From: Polytrichum commune
Taxonomy: Eukaryota > Streptophyta > Polytrichopsida > Polytrichales > Polytrichaceae
Direction of reading: 5' to 3'
Length of the DNA stretch: 64,000 nucleotides
NCBI GenBank assembly: GCA_950295325.1
Contig: OX485804.1
Location: 66,748,033 to 66,812,032, forward strand
Shown: positions 33,111 to 44,775 of the stretch, piece by piece
How positions within the stretch are numbered: position 1 is the first letter of the stretch
Layout of the letters: every line of letters begins with the position of its first letter
Notes under the pieces: generated by a model
What the model saw: only the letters and a program-made list of their open reading frames with translations
The model's database searches: none
What the model was told of the DNA's origin: nothing
Made by a program: the position numbers and the translations under genes

Positions 33111-33732
33111 CTAGGGAGTCGTTTCATTGAAGGAATATAGACAGAGACATAGACAGATACATACATAAACGTACACTATACATGTTCTATGATACAACCA
33201 ATTAATACAAGTTGGTTAGCAGATACAAATCAAGGCCGAAGCCACTTTTCTCATGATTTTCAGCGGCAGCATCTGCCCCCCACCGGCCGGGCTGGGGGGC
33301 CGGCCGGACGGAGTATCATTATCAAAGTGAAGTTTCTCATGCTCCTTGAGTGTTCATATAGGTTCCCTTATTCAAGTTCACTATTGAACTTTGAATGGCC
33401 TTCATATTTTTTTAGCATGCAATCCAATTTCTTTTAGATACATGGCTTTTTAGTATTTGTTTTTGGAGCCACACCTAACCATATACCACTCAACTATAGG
33501 GGTCCAAATAAGAATTTAAATAACTAAATAAGGGATGTCTACCTTAAACTTCTAACTAAGTTAATGGGTGCCCACTATTTATCAAGTTGTTTTCAATCGC
33601 AATGCAATTTAGATGCCAAGTTGTTGGTGGGAGGTGGTTGTATGGATGGCCTATAACGTAGAGTATGTCAGGTTAAAATCTAGCATTTGCAGTGGAATCT
33701 TTGGGCACCGCATGTACATGGAAGTAGCCATG
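33111..33732. other. Intergenic, no gene seen
   Basis: 3' flank of the kinase gene. A GC-rich inverted repeat (CCGGCCGGG...CCGGCCGG, about 33281-33309) stands out in AT-rich surroundings. CATG precedes the terminus of element C at 33733. Confidence 0.4.
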
Positions 33733-33760
33733 AACACTATATTCGTTAAATTGAGACTTT
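33733..33760 (+). repeat. Element C left terminal inverted repeat
   Basis: Begins AACACTATATTCGTTAAATT and continues GAGACTTT. It is identical to the terminus of element A and continues with TTTGGGCATTTTGAGACATT, the ParB-side interior. Confidence 0.9.
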
Positions 33761-34300
33761 TTGGGCATTTTGAGACATTCATAGAAATAAGAACAAGGAT
33801 AAATGGAACACATATTGGAGAAAGTTGTAAGATGCGAACACTTTGAAGCGGATGTTTAGACCAAGAACCCCATTAATAACTCATATGTGTCATGGTTTAG
33901 GGTGGGCAATCCAAACCTTAGACCAAATTAAAGGGGAAATCTTAAAACATTCATATTATTGCACACAAAATATGAGAGCTTGTATGAATATGGTTTAGGT
34001 AGGGCAATCCAAACCATAGATCATGTTGAAGGGGAAATATGTTGACCAATATAATATTGCATACAAAATATTCCAAACTCATATTTGTGATGGTTTAGGT
34101 AGGGCAATCCAAACCTTAGACCATATTCAAGGGGAAATCATGTGACACTTATATTATTGCAAATAAAACATACAAAGTATGGCATGTAAAATGCATAGCA
34201 TGCTAACACCACACATCCATTGGATAGTGCGGCCCAAAATCATCTTGCCTATGGCCCAAAACCCTACGCCTACTATGGCCTATCTAGCCTTGGAGACTGC

Positions 34301-35050
34301 CTATTTTTCTTTTGCATCTTTTTCTTTTGTTGCGGCTTCTTTTGCTCGCATTGCTTCAACATTCTTGAAAATCTCCGCCCCGCGACTATAGCCAAGCTTG
34401 AGGTGACCGCCATCCATAACACATTTTGGATTCCGTCGGCCGCCCGAAGTATACGACGAAGAATTCGAATACGATGAAGTGGATTGTCTAGCATTTCTGG
34501 TCATGGAGTAGAAACGCTCCAACTCGATGGACGCACTAGACCGCATAGGTTTACGGGCGGGAGCAACCTGCAACGTGTCAATGCAAGAACACATGTGTTA
34601 GTTTAGGGAGGAAGACCCAAACGTGTCACAGGTTCATTTTTTTAGTGCAAAATGATTGTAATGCGCGGTTAACCATGATTGGGGGGGGGGGTTCACCTTG
34701 TCACCGGGGGTGTTCCCGTCCGAGTTGGCGAGGAGGGGCAAGGCGTCCTGCAAAGGAATAGGAAGGGTGCCACTCTTCGTAGGCCGAGCGTCCATCCGCA
34801 GCCGCCGTTGAGGTGTAATACTCCCGCCGGGCCGAGAGGGGGACGCCCAGACGCATTTGCGATCTATGCCCTTGAGCGGCGACGGGGACGGAGATCGCCG
34901 GAAGATTTTCTTGGGTGGGGGGCTATCGACGACTCCGGCGTCAATAGGCTCCTTGGAGTAGTCAATGGTTGACGCGGCGTCGTAAACGGTCTCGTAGAAG
35001 AAGCTCCCCAAGTTTGAGTCGCTGACGATCTCAATAGAGGGCTCCAAATG
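34301..35050 (-). CDS. Small basic C-terminal ORF, element C copy
   Basis: Exons 35050-34697 and 34567-34301 on the minus strand match the element A ORF in length and splice sites (GACAAG/GTGAAC, GTTGCAG). Conserved stretches include PTKSGTLPIPL and ELERFYSMTRNARQS. A GAG-to-TAG change ends this copy a few residues earlier than in element A. The run of G at 34681-34690 lies just inside the intron. No ATG begins exon a. Confidence 0.55.
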
Positions 35051-35187
35051 CTGGCGCCAAAATGGAAACAAAACAAAACCCAAGGGAAGAGGGGGAGATA
35101 GAGCGCGTGAAAATGAAGATACATATGAAGCATATATTACACAAAGTGGGCGGGCACACACACACACATACAAACACACGTACTATT

Positions 35188-36000
35188 TCAAATGAGCGTG
35201 TTAAATTTCGCGTGAGAGAACAACTCTCTGTACAAATGGTCTCGTGGATCCAAGTATCTCTCGCCTATGGGATTATTCCTAACAAAATTGTTTACGGGTA
35301 GTCCGCTACCCCAGAGCGCCTGCAGGTATTTACTAAGGTCTAACAAAAATCGGTCCCGGACCTTCTCGACCGTCCACGTAGGGCAAACTATGAAGTTGGC
35401 CGTCGGGTTCAACATGTTCTTGGCGGCGCTGTCGTCCACCATGAGCGTGTTCTCGCGGGTGGGGTGGACGTCGTAGGGGACGCCTATCAAGGACGGTCGC
35501 TGGTCCCAAAAAATGGGCTTCAAGACCTTCAGATATTGGGGGGAAGCGGGGTTGTTTGGTTTTTTGACGACTTTGCCGTTCGGTGTGTACAATATTCTAC
35601 ATGCTTCCTGTGCTAGGACTAGGCAGGGGGGCTCGATGCCCTTGAAGATGAACTCCACGACGGCATTGGTGTTCTCGGCCTTCATGGAGCTCCACACGAC
35701 CACCCACCATTTTGTTTGGGCGATCTGCAGGAGGCGCTGGAGCCACGGCTGGAGGTGCACTAGCTTGCTCTTTATGAACGTGGGCGGACCGTCGTAATTC
35801 GCGTCCTCGGGCTTGCAAAAGGGCACCGTGGGGGCCCTAGGGAAATGAACGCACTGGACGAGGACCCCGTTCAAGTCTAACACCAAGAATCGTTTCTTTG
35901 GCAGCGGGGGCGGGGCGGGTAAAACCGGGGGGGGGGGCGTGTTGCCCTCTCTGCTCCTTGGAGAAGAGCGTCGGGGAGCCGCTACGCTATGCTCTGAGCC
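35188..36000 (-). CDS. FCP1/NIF-like HAD phosphatase domain exon, element C, frame intact
   Basis: The minus-strand exon starts after TATCTGCAG and stays open for 270 codons to TGA at 35190-35188. It carries LVLDLNGVLVQ, WWVVVWSSMKAEN and TLMVDDSAAKN as in element A. At the site of the element A nonsense codon this copy has CGA (VRDRFLLD), so it shows the original C-terminus, ending HAKFNTLI. Motif I again has Asn for the second Asp. A run of 11 G (plus strand, about 35927-35937) replaces an alanine-coding stretch but preserves the frame. The upstream gene is broken, so expression is doubtful. Confidence 0.7.
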   Translation of the reverse strand, partial: GSEHSVAAPRRSSPRSREGNTPPPPVLPAPPPLPKKRFLVLDLNGVLVQCVHFPRAPTVPFCKPEDANYDGPPTFIKSKLVHLQPWLQRLLQIAQTKWWVVVWSSMKAENTNAVVEFIFKGIEPPCLVLAQEACRILYTPNGKVVKKPNNPASPQYLKVLKPIFWDQRPSLIGVPYDVHPTRENTLMVDDSAAKNMLNPTANFIVCPTWTVEKVRDRFLLDLSKYLQALWGSGLPVNNFVRNNPIGERYLDPRDHLYRELFSHAKFNTLI

Positions 36001-36473
36001 CTGCAGATACGATCGAGAGACAACGGGGGGCGACTTATGTCATGCTATGCCCAAATGAAGCATTAAGGAAACGAGTGTTCTCGGTGCAAACACAAAACCA
36101 TTTGATTCATTTGTAGGGGGTGCAACAAGGGATACAAGAGAGGCAAGAGCATACAAGATACATTCAAACACAAGATACAAGTATATAGGAGTCAAAAATG
36201 GTGATTATATTATATACAATGCTCTATGTACATCTTGATTGGGGGGAGCCGCGTTGAACAATGCGTTCAAACTAGCCTAGATCTACATCTAACAAAATTT
36301 GAAGAGACGCGCCGCCGTGATGAAGACTTCGTCGCAAGCCGGGGGTAGGTGGACGAAACGGATGGTCGCTGGGGGGTGACGAAGGACGCGAGTGCCAGGG
36401 GGGGGTGACGGGCGCGTAAGTTCGTCCTAGCTAGGGGACACGACCAAGGCAAGAAGACAAAGACCCAGGGAGT

Positions 36474-36864
36474 TTGGGTCGAACGACCCAAACTGAGTGG
36501 GGCAGTGCATTACCTCGCCTTGGTCGTGCCTTGACGCCGTTGATGCCGGCAACGCGTGCGCTGCCCCACCTCTGTTACCGCCGCCTCCTCCGGCGACGTC
36601 AGCGGCAACCTGCTCCTGCAAAGGCTGACTATCAGGCCTTTGTCCCAACCCAACCTCCGCATGCGCATCATGCATTGGTTCATCGACTGGGTTAGGAGTA
36701 GAGGTATCACCAGGCCCTTGCGGGCCTTCAACATCTAGCATAGGCTCGTCAACTGGGGTCTGATCGGGGACGGGGTTTGGGTCGGCCGACCCAAACCCTG
36801 CTGCTTGGCGAGGGTCGCTTTGGGACGTTGCAACGTCGGCACTGTTTGGGTCAGACGACCCAAA
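36474..36864. repeat. Lineage A palindromes in element C (exon and intron)
   Basis: Palindromes lie at about 36474-36493 (central AA, in the HAD-side intron), 36777-36796 (GC, coding) and 36844-36863 (coding, one arm altered to GGGTCAG). The positions match those in element A. Confidence 0.88.
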
Positions 36865-37709
36865 CATGTGGGGGTCGTCCCGCTGGTGGTGTGGGGGCAA
36901 GAGGATGGGAGGCCGAAGCGGCGGGGGTGCCAACGAGCTGGAAGCTCCGGGGACGCGCCAAAGGTTGGGGTCGTCCACCTGCTGGACGGGCGCGTAAGGG
37001 CGGGCGTGCGGCTGCAGCATATGCCCGAAGCTGAAGGACTGCTGCGGCGCGGGCCGCGGGCCGATATTCGCGGGAGGGAATCCTGCGCACAAGTGAGGAA
37101 ATGAACTCGGGGGAGCCATCACCAATCCCTGCGCCAACATCCCCTGAATCACTTGCGTGATCAGGTCTGCTTGGGACGGAGGTTGGGCCATCGCCTTTTG
37201 CCGCTCCTGCTCCAACAGGAGAGCCCTCAACTCCGCGACTTCATTGCGAACCGAGGGTGCCTCTGCGGCAGCTCTCTCCAGTCGGACGCGCTGCTCCTCA
37301 TCTCTGAGCATTTTCACGTTGGCCTCCTCCACGGTGAGGACCTCGGGTTTCACCCTCACATTCCCGGCGAACGCTCTAGGGGAGGCAAGATCCGACCTCA
37401 GCCTCTTGGCGAGCTCCATGTCGTCCTCGTCCTCGGAGCTTATTGCAATCGTTTCCTCCACCGCATAGTCGCCGTACAGCTTCTTCCCCTTCAACCTTCG
37501 CCGCTCCCTGAAGGTGGCTGTCGCGTCCCTCGAATACATGTCTTTCGCATCGTCCACCGTCAGGGCAGGAACCAGCCTGCTCTACGGCGTGGCAGCCTGC
37601 ATGGCCTTCTTCCGTTGAGGGGCTTCGGATTCTTGAGTGAATCCTGTTGCCCCTTCCTCCACCTCCCCCTCCACTTTTTCTGCTTCCTCCTCCTCCTCCT
37701 CTTCCTCCC

Positions 37710-38681
37710 TGTCGCGCACCTCTCCATGAGGAGTGCCCGAAACACCATGGGCACAAGGGGGACCCCGGAGTGACACCCGGGACTTGTGGCGCCGTTGGTG
37801 AGAGGGCCCAAGTGATCCTAGTGTGGGTGAGGGCCCCGGGCGTTGGGAACGCCTCCCACCCACGGAGACTAGGAGGCACAAGGGTAAGGCCATGAGCTAT
37901 GCGTAGCTCATGGCGTGGTGATTCTAGAATGCTCAAGAACACCTCAATCGGAGGTGTGAGCTAGGAGTTATGGCCATTTGAGTGGGGCGCTGTCCCAGGA
38001 CAGCGCCCTGGTACAGCAGTGCCTGGGAGTGATTCCCGGGACTGCCAAGGTTCAAAGAGGCATAACGTCCTCATAACTTGCCCGAATGGGGTAAGTGAGG
38101 AGTCCATCGGCATCTACGTGAAGCGTAGATGAAGATGGAGTGGTCAAGTGTTAGCATCAGACATCATACAAGGAAGTTATGATGGTCTGAAGCTGTGGGG
38201 GCTTCTAGGCCCAGCGGCTAAGGGAAAATGTCCACTTGGCCCCAACTCTTGGTAGAGAGACAAGAGGTTGGTTGACGGTGGGGTAGGGGCCCCGCGTGAA
38301 GTCCTAGAGGCTTATATGGGTGAGGTGGTGTGGCCTCACCCACCCGAGGCCGAACGGCACGGCCTCCATGGGCATTGGCCCAATGTGAGGCCATAGTTGC
38401 CTAGTATGGTTCGGGTTGTTGTAGCGTTGCTCCGGCAATGCGATGATCAACATGAGATTGGATTTCCATGGATGGAAGTCCACATCTAAGAATTGGTTAC
38501 CGATGAAGGGGTGAGTCCCAAAATCAAAGTAGGAGGGTTGGTTCCCCTCCTATGAACTATATGGTCCGGGGTAAGAGGAGCTAACCATTAGCATGGCGGA
38601 ATGCGAAGGGTTAGCGCTCGTAACCTTTGCTAGAATTGAAAATTGGCAAGATTGTCTGGGGGGCTAGCAAGGGTTGCGACA
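37710..38681 (+). mobile_element. Solo LTR (972 bp), TSD CTCCC, in exon 3 of element C
   Basis: Starts TGTCGCGCACC and ends GGGTTGCGACA in the orientation of the full element. CTCCC flanks both sides (37705-37709 and 38682-38686). It interrupts the acidic tract of the methyltransferase-like gene. Confidence 0.94.
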
Positions 38682-39045
38682 CTCCCCCTCCTCCCCAACC
38701 TCGCCACCTGCTCCCATTGACGGATTGCCCGGATGCAACCCAATGAGCGGTTCTGGCAATTGAACGGGGGCCCGCATGGCGAATTCACCCGGGTTGATTT
38801 GCCTCGCCATATCCAATGGATTCTCGCCCCCCTCGACGATCTCTTCGACGTAGGATCCGGGTATCCAGTCGAGGATGTCCATTCTCTTTGCCAAAGCCTT
38901 CTGGGTCCTGTAGAATTGAACATCGGCATCCTCCACATAGGAGTAGATGTTCAACCCAGACATCTGCACAATCCAAATCAATAGTATTAGTATCACTCAA
39001 TGAAGAATAAGGAAAAATGACACCCAAAACAAAATAAGAATAGTT

Positions 39046-39107
39046 AGTTTGGGTCGAACGACCCAAACTGTGTATGCCCCTAGTTTGGGTCGCTCGACCC
39101 AAACCGT
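39046..39107. repeat. Two lineage A palindromes in the element C intron
   Basis: TTTGGGTCGAACGACCCAAA near 39048 and TTTGGGTCGCTCGACCCAAA near 39084, in the intron between exons 2 and 3. Element A has three at this position. Confidence 0.92.
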
Positions 39108-39294
39108 CCGTAATATAGGTCCTTCAAGATTTTTGCTTACCATGGCTGCGAAAACCGGTTTGGTGCCCCTGAATATGTTGAAGATGCAGTCCCCTCTCTT
39201 CGTGAGGCTCCTCATCATCCGCAGGTAGAACTCCATGCGCAGCTCATCCGCGGGGTAGTTGGCGTACTTCGCCTCATCATACAAACTCATGCAG

Positions 39295-39353
39295 GGATCG
39301 GAGCATAGCGTCGCGGCTCCCCACCGGTCCTCTCCGAGAAGTGTGGAGGACAG
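39295..39353 (+). pseudogene. Third-lineage HAD exon fragment, 5' piece (continues at 46566)
   Basis: After an acceptor-like ATGCAG the plus strand reads GSEHSVAAPHRSSPRS, matching the start of the HAD exon at 18926 (GSEHSVAAPRRSSPRS). It is cut by the retrotransposon at 39354, and the frame continues at 46566. It abuts, head to head, the minus-strand exon of element C at about 39290, marking a rearrangement junction. Confidence 0.75.
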
Positions 39354-40325
39354 TGTCGCGCACCTCTCCATGAGGAGTGCTCGAAACACCATGGGCACAA
39401 GGGGGACCCCGGAGTGACACCCGGGACTTGTGGCGCCGTTGGTGAGAGGGCCCAAGTGATCCTAGTGTGGGTGAGGGCCCCGGGCGTTGGGAACGCCTCC
39501 CACCCACGTAGACTAGGAGGCACAAGGGTAAGGCCATAAGCTATGCGTAGCTAATGGCGTGGTGATTCTAGAATGCTCAAGATCACCTCAATCGGAGGTG
39601 TGAGCTAGGAGTTATGGCCATTTGAGTGGGGCGCTGTCCCGGGACAGCGCCCTGGTACAGCAGTGCCTGGGAGTGATTCCCGGGACTGCCAAGGTTCAAA
39701 CAGGCATAACTATGTCAATACTTGCCTGTATGGGGCAAGTGAGGAGTCCATCGGCATTTACGTGAAGCGTAGATGAAGATGGAGTGGTTGGTTGTTAGCA
39801 GCAGACATCATACAAGGAAGTTATGATGGTCTGAAGCTGCTGGGGGATTCTAGGCCCAGCGGCTAAGGGAAAGTGTCCACTTGGCCCCAACTCTTGGTAG
39901 AGAGGCAAGAGGTTGGTTGACGGTGGGGTAGGGGCCCCGCGTAGAGTCCTAGAGGCTTATATGGGTGAGGTGGTGTGGCCTCACCCACCCGAGGCCGAAC
40001 GGCACGGCCTCCATGGGCATTGGCCCATTGTGAGGCCATAGTTGCCTAGTATGGTTCGGGTTGTTGTAGTGTTGCTCCGGCAACGCGATGATCAACATAG
40101 GATTGGACTTCCATGGATGGAAGTCCACATTGGGGAAATGGGTTACCGATTAAGGGGTGAGTCCCGAAAGCAAAGTAGGAGGGTTGGTTCCCTCCTATGA
40201 ACTATTGGTCCGGGGTAAGAGGAGCTATCCATTAGCATGGCGGAATGCGAAGGGTTAGCGCTCGTAACCTTTGCTAGAAACGAAAATTGGCAAGATTATT
40301 AAGGGACCTAGCAAGGGTTGCGACA
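39354..40325 (+). repeat. 5' LTR of the full-length element
   Basis: 972 bp, ends TTGCGACA. Contains the sequence CTTATATGGGTGAG, a possible TATA region, about 630 bp in. Short ORFs on both strands recur in all copies. Confidence 0.95.
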
Positions 40326-40327
40326 CG

Positions 40328-40340
40328 TGGTATCAGAGCA
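40328..40340 (+). other. Primer-binding site (initiator-Met tRNA)
   Basis: TGGTATCAGAGCA, two bases after the 5' LTR, is the standard plant iMet-tRNA primer complement. Confidence 0.93.
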
Positions 40341-40454
40341 GGGTTCCAATTTTTGAGCTAGCACTTTGAAGGAAGCATGGCTATCATATAAGCGGCTTAT
40401 GATGGTGACCCGGGGTTTCCAAAAGGTTGTGAGGCTCAAATTGGAACAAAGATC

Positions 40455-41100
40455 ATGTGTAAATGGAATTTGACCATATCATTGGGTCTAATGACAATGG
40501 TGGGCATGATGGTGGATTCGGTAAGGAAAATGGTGGAGTCCTTTGAAAGGGCTCCCGCACACCTCAAAAAGCATTTGGGGCCTAGAATACCGAATGCACC
40601 CAAAACCTTGGATAGCATTAATGTTGGATTGAAATTCCAATTCGAAATGCTTGGAAGGTATTGATGTTGGAATGAATTTGGTGGAAATGAGGCACCCGGG
40701 GCCTTTTAAGGCCTAAGTGCGCAATTCAAACGCACATATGAAGGATAACCCTAAAATGGACAAGCTTTGTAAGAAATTCATCATTTTAGGTGGGGTTTCA
40801 AAAGCGGGTGGGGAATACCAAGTTCAAATTTCCAAAAGTTTATTGAGGTTGTGGCGGGGATCATCAAAATCGCCACGAGGATTAAGGCCGATGACCCCAA
40901 TAAAAAAATTTGGCGGTGCCTTACAAAAATGGACGTTGAGGGGAGATAGGTACCACGCCAAATAATACTTGTGCCGCAGACCGAATGTAAGACGTTGGCA
41001 TTGTGGCCAAGGCTAGTAGCCTTAAGCCGAGGCCAAGTTCTTTTGTACCTTGAGGCTCAAATGAATGGGAGAAATGTCTCATGTGTTAACAAAGAGGCTA
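40455..41100 (+). pseudogene. Degenerate gag-region remnant
   Basis: Short open segments (40455-40664, 40717-40965) are separated by stops. No zinc knuckle is visible. The same segments occur in the nested copy at 63446-63722, so the region is family-specific. Assignment to gag rests on position only. Confidence 0.4.
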
Positions 41101-41141
41101 CCACTCCTTCTTGAGCCCAAAACTCACAAGGGAGTTGGGGC

Positions 41142-41453
41142 TTGCCGATTGATAGAGCGGGCAAGCCCACCAAGGTGCGGTTTGGAAAGGGCGAACCGCA
41201 TGAGATAAAGGAGGCCGCGATGCATGGAACTTTTCAATGTGGGACATTGGATCTTTGTCAAAATTTCGCACCATGTGAAATAGATGAAATGCATGTCGTT
41301 GTGAAGGCCGCCTTGTTTGAAACTCACATGATAGATGTGAGGTGCAAGCCGGTGTGCTTGCGGTGCATTATGATGTGTCATAATGGCAAAGAATTGAAGT
41401 TCAAATTGACAAGGACTCCTATGGTAGGAGGACCCAAGTTGAATTTGGTCTAA
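41142..41453 (+). pseudogene. Protease-region remnant
   Basis: An open stretch of 103 codons with CEIDEMHVVVKAALFETHMI and KELKFKLTRTPMVGGPKLNL. It resembles the second half of a retropepsin-like region preceding RT, but no DSGA motif is seen. A closely matching segment lies on the minus strand at 62253-62642. Confidence 0.45.
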
Positions 41454-41729
41454 ATGGACCAAATGAAAAATAGAATACATAATGGTCGTGGTTCAATTGG
41501 AGCAACTCCAAGGAATGTGTGGGGAGGCTAGGAAAGATGGGCCTCCCCCAAACCACATTGGTGGGATGTTGGTGAGATACAAGGATGTATTCACCAATGT
41601 GTTGCCCAAAAAGTCACCGCCAAGGAGTGAAAAATAACTTTGCTCAATGAGAGATTGAGTTCGTGAGGGATGTGGTGACAAAAGAAGTTGGTGGACGAAC
41701 ATGAAAAATGTCAAGGCAATCCAAGAGGA

Positions 41730-43050
41730 GAATTGGCCCTTGATTCAAGAAAAGGGCTTAGTTCATTTGTTGGCCTAGCCAACTACTACCACCACTTCAT
41801 TGGAGGTTTTTCTAAGGTTGCTAGGACCTTAGACAACTTGTTGAAAAAATGGGTATCCCAAGAGTGGGATGAGCCTTGTCACCAAGCCTTTGGGGAGCTC
41901 AAGAGCAAGTTCTCTTCACAAGATGTGGTTAAGTTTCCGGGTTTTCGTAAGCATTTTGAGGTGCACATGGAGGCGAAGGACTTTACCATTGGCGGATGTT
42001 GATCCAAGATGGATGACCATTGCTTATGGGAGCATTAACCTCCATGGTTGTCGAACCTTGTCCGGCTTGTGCAAGAAATAGTTATCCCAAGAGTGGGATG
42101 AGCCTTGCCACAAAGCCTTTGGGAAGCTTAAGACCAAGTTGTCTTCGCCGCCCATGCTCAAGTTCGTGGAGTTTGACAAAATTTTGAGGTGCATACGGGG
42201 GCGAGTGACTTTACCATTGGCGGATGTTGAGGCAAAATGGATGGTCATTGCATATAGAGCATGAAGTTCGATGGTTGTCCGACCTTGTCCAACTGGTGCA
42301 AGAAATGTCTATCCCAAGAGTGGGATGAGCCTTGCCACCAAGTCTTTGAGGAACTTAAGATCTAGTTCTCTTCGCCGCCCGTGCTCAAGTTCGCGGAATT
42401 TGACAAACCTTTTGAGGTGCATACGGGGGCGAGTGACTTTACCATTGGTGGATGTTGATGCAAGATGGATGGCCATTGTATATGGGAGCATGATGCTCGA
42501 TGGTTGTCCGACGTTGTGCGACTTGTGAAAGAAATGGCTATCCCAAGAGTGGAATGAGCCTTGTCACCAAGTCTTTGAGGAGCTTAAGAGAAAATTCTCT
42601 TCGCCACCCGTGCTCAAATTCGCGGAGTTTGACATACCTTTTGAGCTGCATACGGGGGCGAGTGATTTAACCATTGGCGGATGTTGATGCAAGATGGATG
42701 GCCATTACATATGAGAGCGTTAAGCTCGATGGTTATCCGACCTTATCCGACTTGTGGAAGAAATGGCTATCCCAAGAATGGGATGAGCCTTGCCACCAAG
42801 TCTTTGGGGAGCTTGAGAACAAGTTTTCTTCGCCGCCCGTGCTCAAGTTCGCGGAGCTTGACAAACCTTTTGAGGTGCATACGGGGGTGAATGACTTTGC
42901 CAATGGTGGATTATGTGTAAGATGGATGGCCATTGCATATGGGAGCATGAAGATCGATGGTTGTCAAAGAAGACAACCAACTCATGACAAAGAACTTCTT
43001 TGCCGTAGTGCATTGCTTGAAGATGTGGCGACACTATTTGGGGTCGCACA
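41730..43050 (+). repeat. RT/RNase H junction segment, tandemly amplified about five times (229-bp unit)
   Basis: The first unit reads SFVGLANYYHHFIGGFSKVA, W-E-CHQAFGELK and KHFEVHMEA, the typical end of RT and start of RNase H in Ty3/gypsy pol. The segment from ATCCCAAGAGTGGGATGAGC onwards then recurs near 41853, 42090, 42312, 42540 and 42769 in diverged copies with stops and frame changes. A DKELLC remnant (RNase H) follows at 42985. The upstream RT catalytic YxDD region is absent. Confidence 0.8.
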
Positions 43051-43355
43051 AATCAAAGGTCTACATGGACAATGTGTCGTAAAAGTATTTTGACATACAA
43101 GCGCAAGTGAGCGCCAAGTCATTGCGGAGGCATGATAGTTTGGCGCTTATGAAGGTGGATTTGATCCACAAACCGGACCGTGGAAATGTGGTGCCGGATG
43201 CGCAACGTAGACCGGAAGAGTTCCAAGCAATGAGAACCATCCAAACCTTGTGGCTAATGTGTGCCGGCAAAGGAAACTTGTGATGCAAGATACGGGAGGG
43301 GTAAATTAACTACCCCAAAGCACAAAAACTTTTAGGTGAGCTTCGCAAGAGCAAG

Positions 43356-44342
43356 GTGCTCAAAGAGGTTAAGTTGGCGGACGGATTGTTCAAGTGCAAG
43401 CAAAGTTGGGTGTATGTGCCACAAGGCAAGTTGAGGATATCGGTCTTGAAGGAGGAATGTGATAGTCCTATTGCCGGCCATAGAGGAGAAACAAAAAACC
43501 GCCATACAATGCTGTCTTGGGGGTACCATTGGCGGTGCATAAAGGAGGATATAGCCCACTTTGTGAAGGCTTGGATGAAGTGCCAAGTGAACCGAGCCTC
43601 TTACCAAAACCAAGGTGGTTTCTTGCAACCGTTGCCTATCCCGTGGGCGCCATGGCATGGTATGTGCATGGACTTGATCACAAGTTTGCCGGAGTCACAT
43701 GGGTATGATGCCATCTTGTTGATGGTAGAGCGGTTTGCTAAGTGGGCACACATGGTGCCGATTGTGGGAACCGCCACCGCGTTGGAGACCGCATAGCCTT
43801 TTCTCAAAGGATGGTTGAGGCACCACGGGTTGCCAAGAGTGATTGTGTGGGATCAAGATCCAAACTTCACAAGTGCATTTTTAATGCATTTCTCTAAGGA
43901 GGTCGGAATGAAACTAAGGTTTAGCACGACCTTGCATTCCCAAATGAATGGGAAATAAGAGCATGTGAATGGAGTCTTGAAGCAATACTTGAGGAACTTG
44001 GTGGGGGCGGACCAAGGAGATTTGGCGGACTATGTGGGTCGAGCGGAGTGTAATTGCAATGTAGCCACGCACTTGGCTACCAAGGGGTGGTCTTTGGTGG
44101 TGGCTTATGGAGTGGATGTGCTCCAACCTATTAACCTAGCTCTCGAGGGGGCACATTCAACACTAGAGTTCAACCAAGATGGTGAGGACTTGGCCAAGAA
44201 GCGTGAACAAGTCTTGGAGATGACCAAGTTGTTGGTGGAGAAAGCCCGAAGGTGCTACGGAGTGCAAGTCAATGCCGGAAGACGCGAAGTGGAGAATGAG
44301 GTGGGCCAAAAGGTGTTGTTGAATGTGAACAACTTCACTTAG
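43356..44342 (+). pseudogene. Integrase remnant
   Basis: 43356-43796 holds an H-x-x-x-H-like/CQVNRASYQ zinc region and the core start GMCMDLITSLPESHGYDAIL. After a stop, 43801-44342 continues with DQDPNFTSAF, QMNG and VNGVLKQYLRNLVGADQGDL, then the C-terminal LLVEKARRCYGVQVNAGRRE. Several in-frame stops make it non-functional. Confidence 0.8.
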
Positions 44343-44389
44343 CCGGAAAGCCTCCCTCCAAAAGTTCATGTCCAAAATTGGAGCTCCGT

Positions 44390-44775
44390 TTCCCATTGTG
44401 GAACAAGTGTTCAAGGACATATATAAATTGGAATTACCGCCCGAGATCAAAGTGCATCCCACATTTCATGTCTCATTACCAAAGTCATTTTAGGACGACA
44501 CCTTGTGGCCCGATCACAAACAAGTGATTAGGCCATGTCCCGACCTTGTGGAGGTCATTTGGAACATGAGGTAAGAGGGCATCCTCAAGTGTAGGAAGCC
44601 CAAGTGAAAAGGAAAAAAAAATGTACAAAGGAGTACTTGGTGAAATGGTGAGGATACCATGAGAAAGAAACCGCTTGGGTGGCGGCAAGACACATGGTGA
44701 ACACCAATGAATTGGTGAAGGACTTTGAAGAAACTAAGGCTAGACATTCCAATAAAATGAAGCGTAGGCATTGAT
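44390..44775 (+). pseudogene. Integrase tail and chromodomain remnant
   Basis: The frame contains KVHPTFHVSL, then after stops KEYLVKW, GYHEKETAWVAARHMVN and NELVKDFEE, a recognisable chromodomain end. This places the family in the chromoviruses. A purine tract (AGTGGGGGAGAGA, 44796) follows, and 770 bp of non-coding sequence precedes the 3' LTR. Confidence 0.7.

Larger units (their letters stand above)
33733..39290 (-). mobile_element. Element C: truncated inverted relative of element A
   Basis: It starts with a perfect 28-bp terminus (33733-33760) identical to that of element A, followed by the same subterminal repeats and, on the minus strand, the C-terminal ORF, HAD domain, coiled-coil region and the last part of the methyltransferase-like gene. 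Sequence collinear with element A ends near 39290, inside exon 2. The ParB-like exon, palindrome array, transposase and second terminus are missing. A solo LTR (37710-38681) interrupts exon 3. Confidence 0.85.
36514..39290 (-). pseudogene. 3' part of the ParB/methyltransferase-like gene, element C, truncated and LTR-interrupted
   Basis: On the minus strand the remains are the end of exon 2 (39290-39141, with DEAKYANYPADELRMEFYLR, GDCIFNIFRGTKPVFAAM), an intron with two palindromes, exon 3 (38963-38682), a solo LTR, then the rest of exon 3 (37709-36514) with the coiled-coil and proline-rich region. The TAG shared with element A is at 37584-37582. Motif I reads FRG for FGG. Without the LTR and its CTCCC duplication the exon is collinear with element A. 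The 5' truncation removes the ParB-like domain. Confidence 0.8.
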
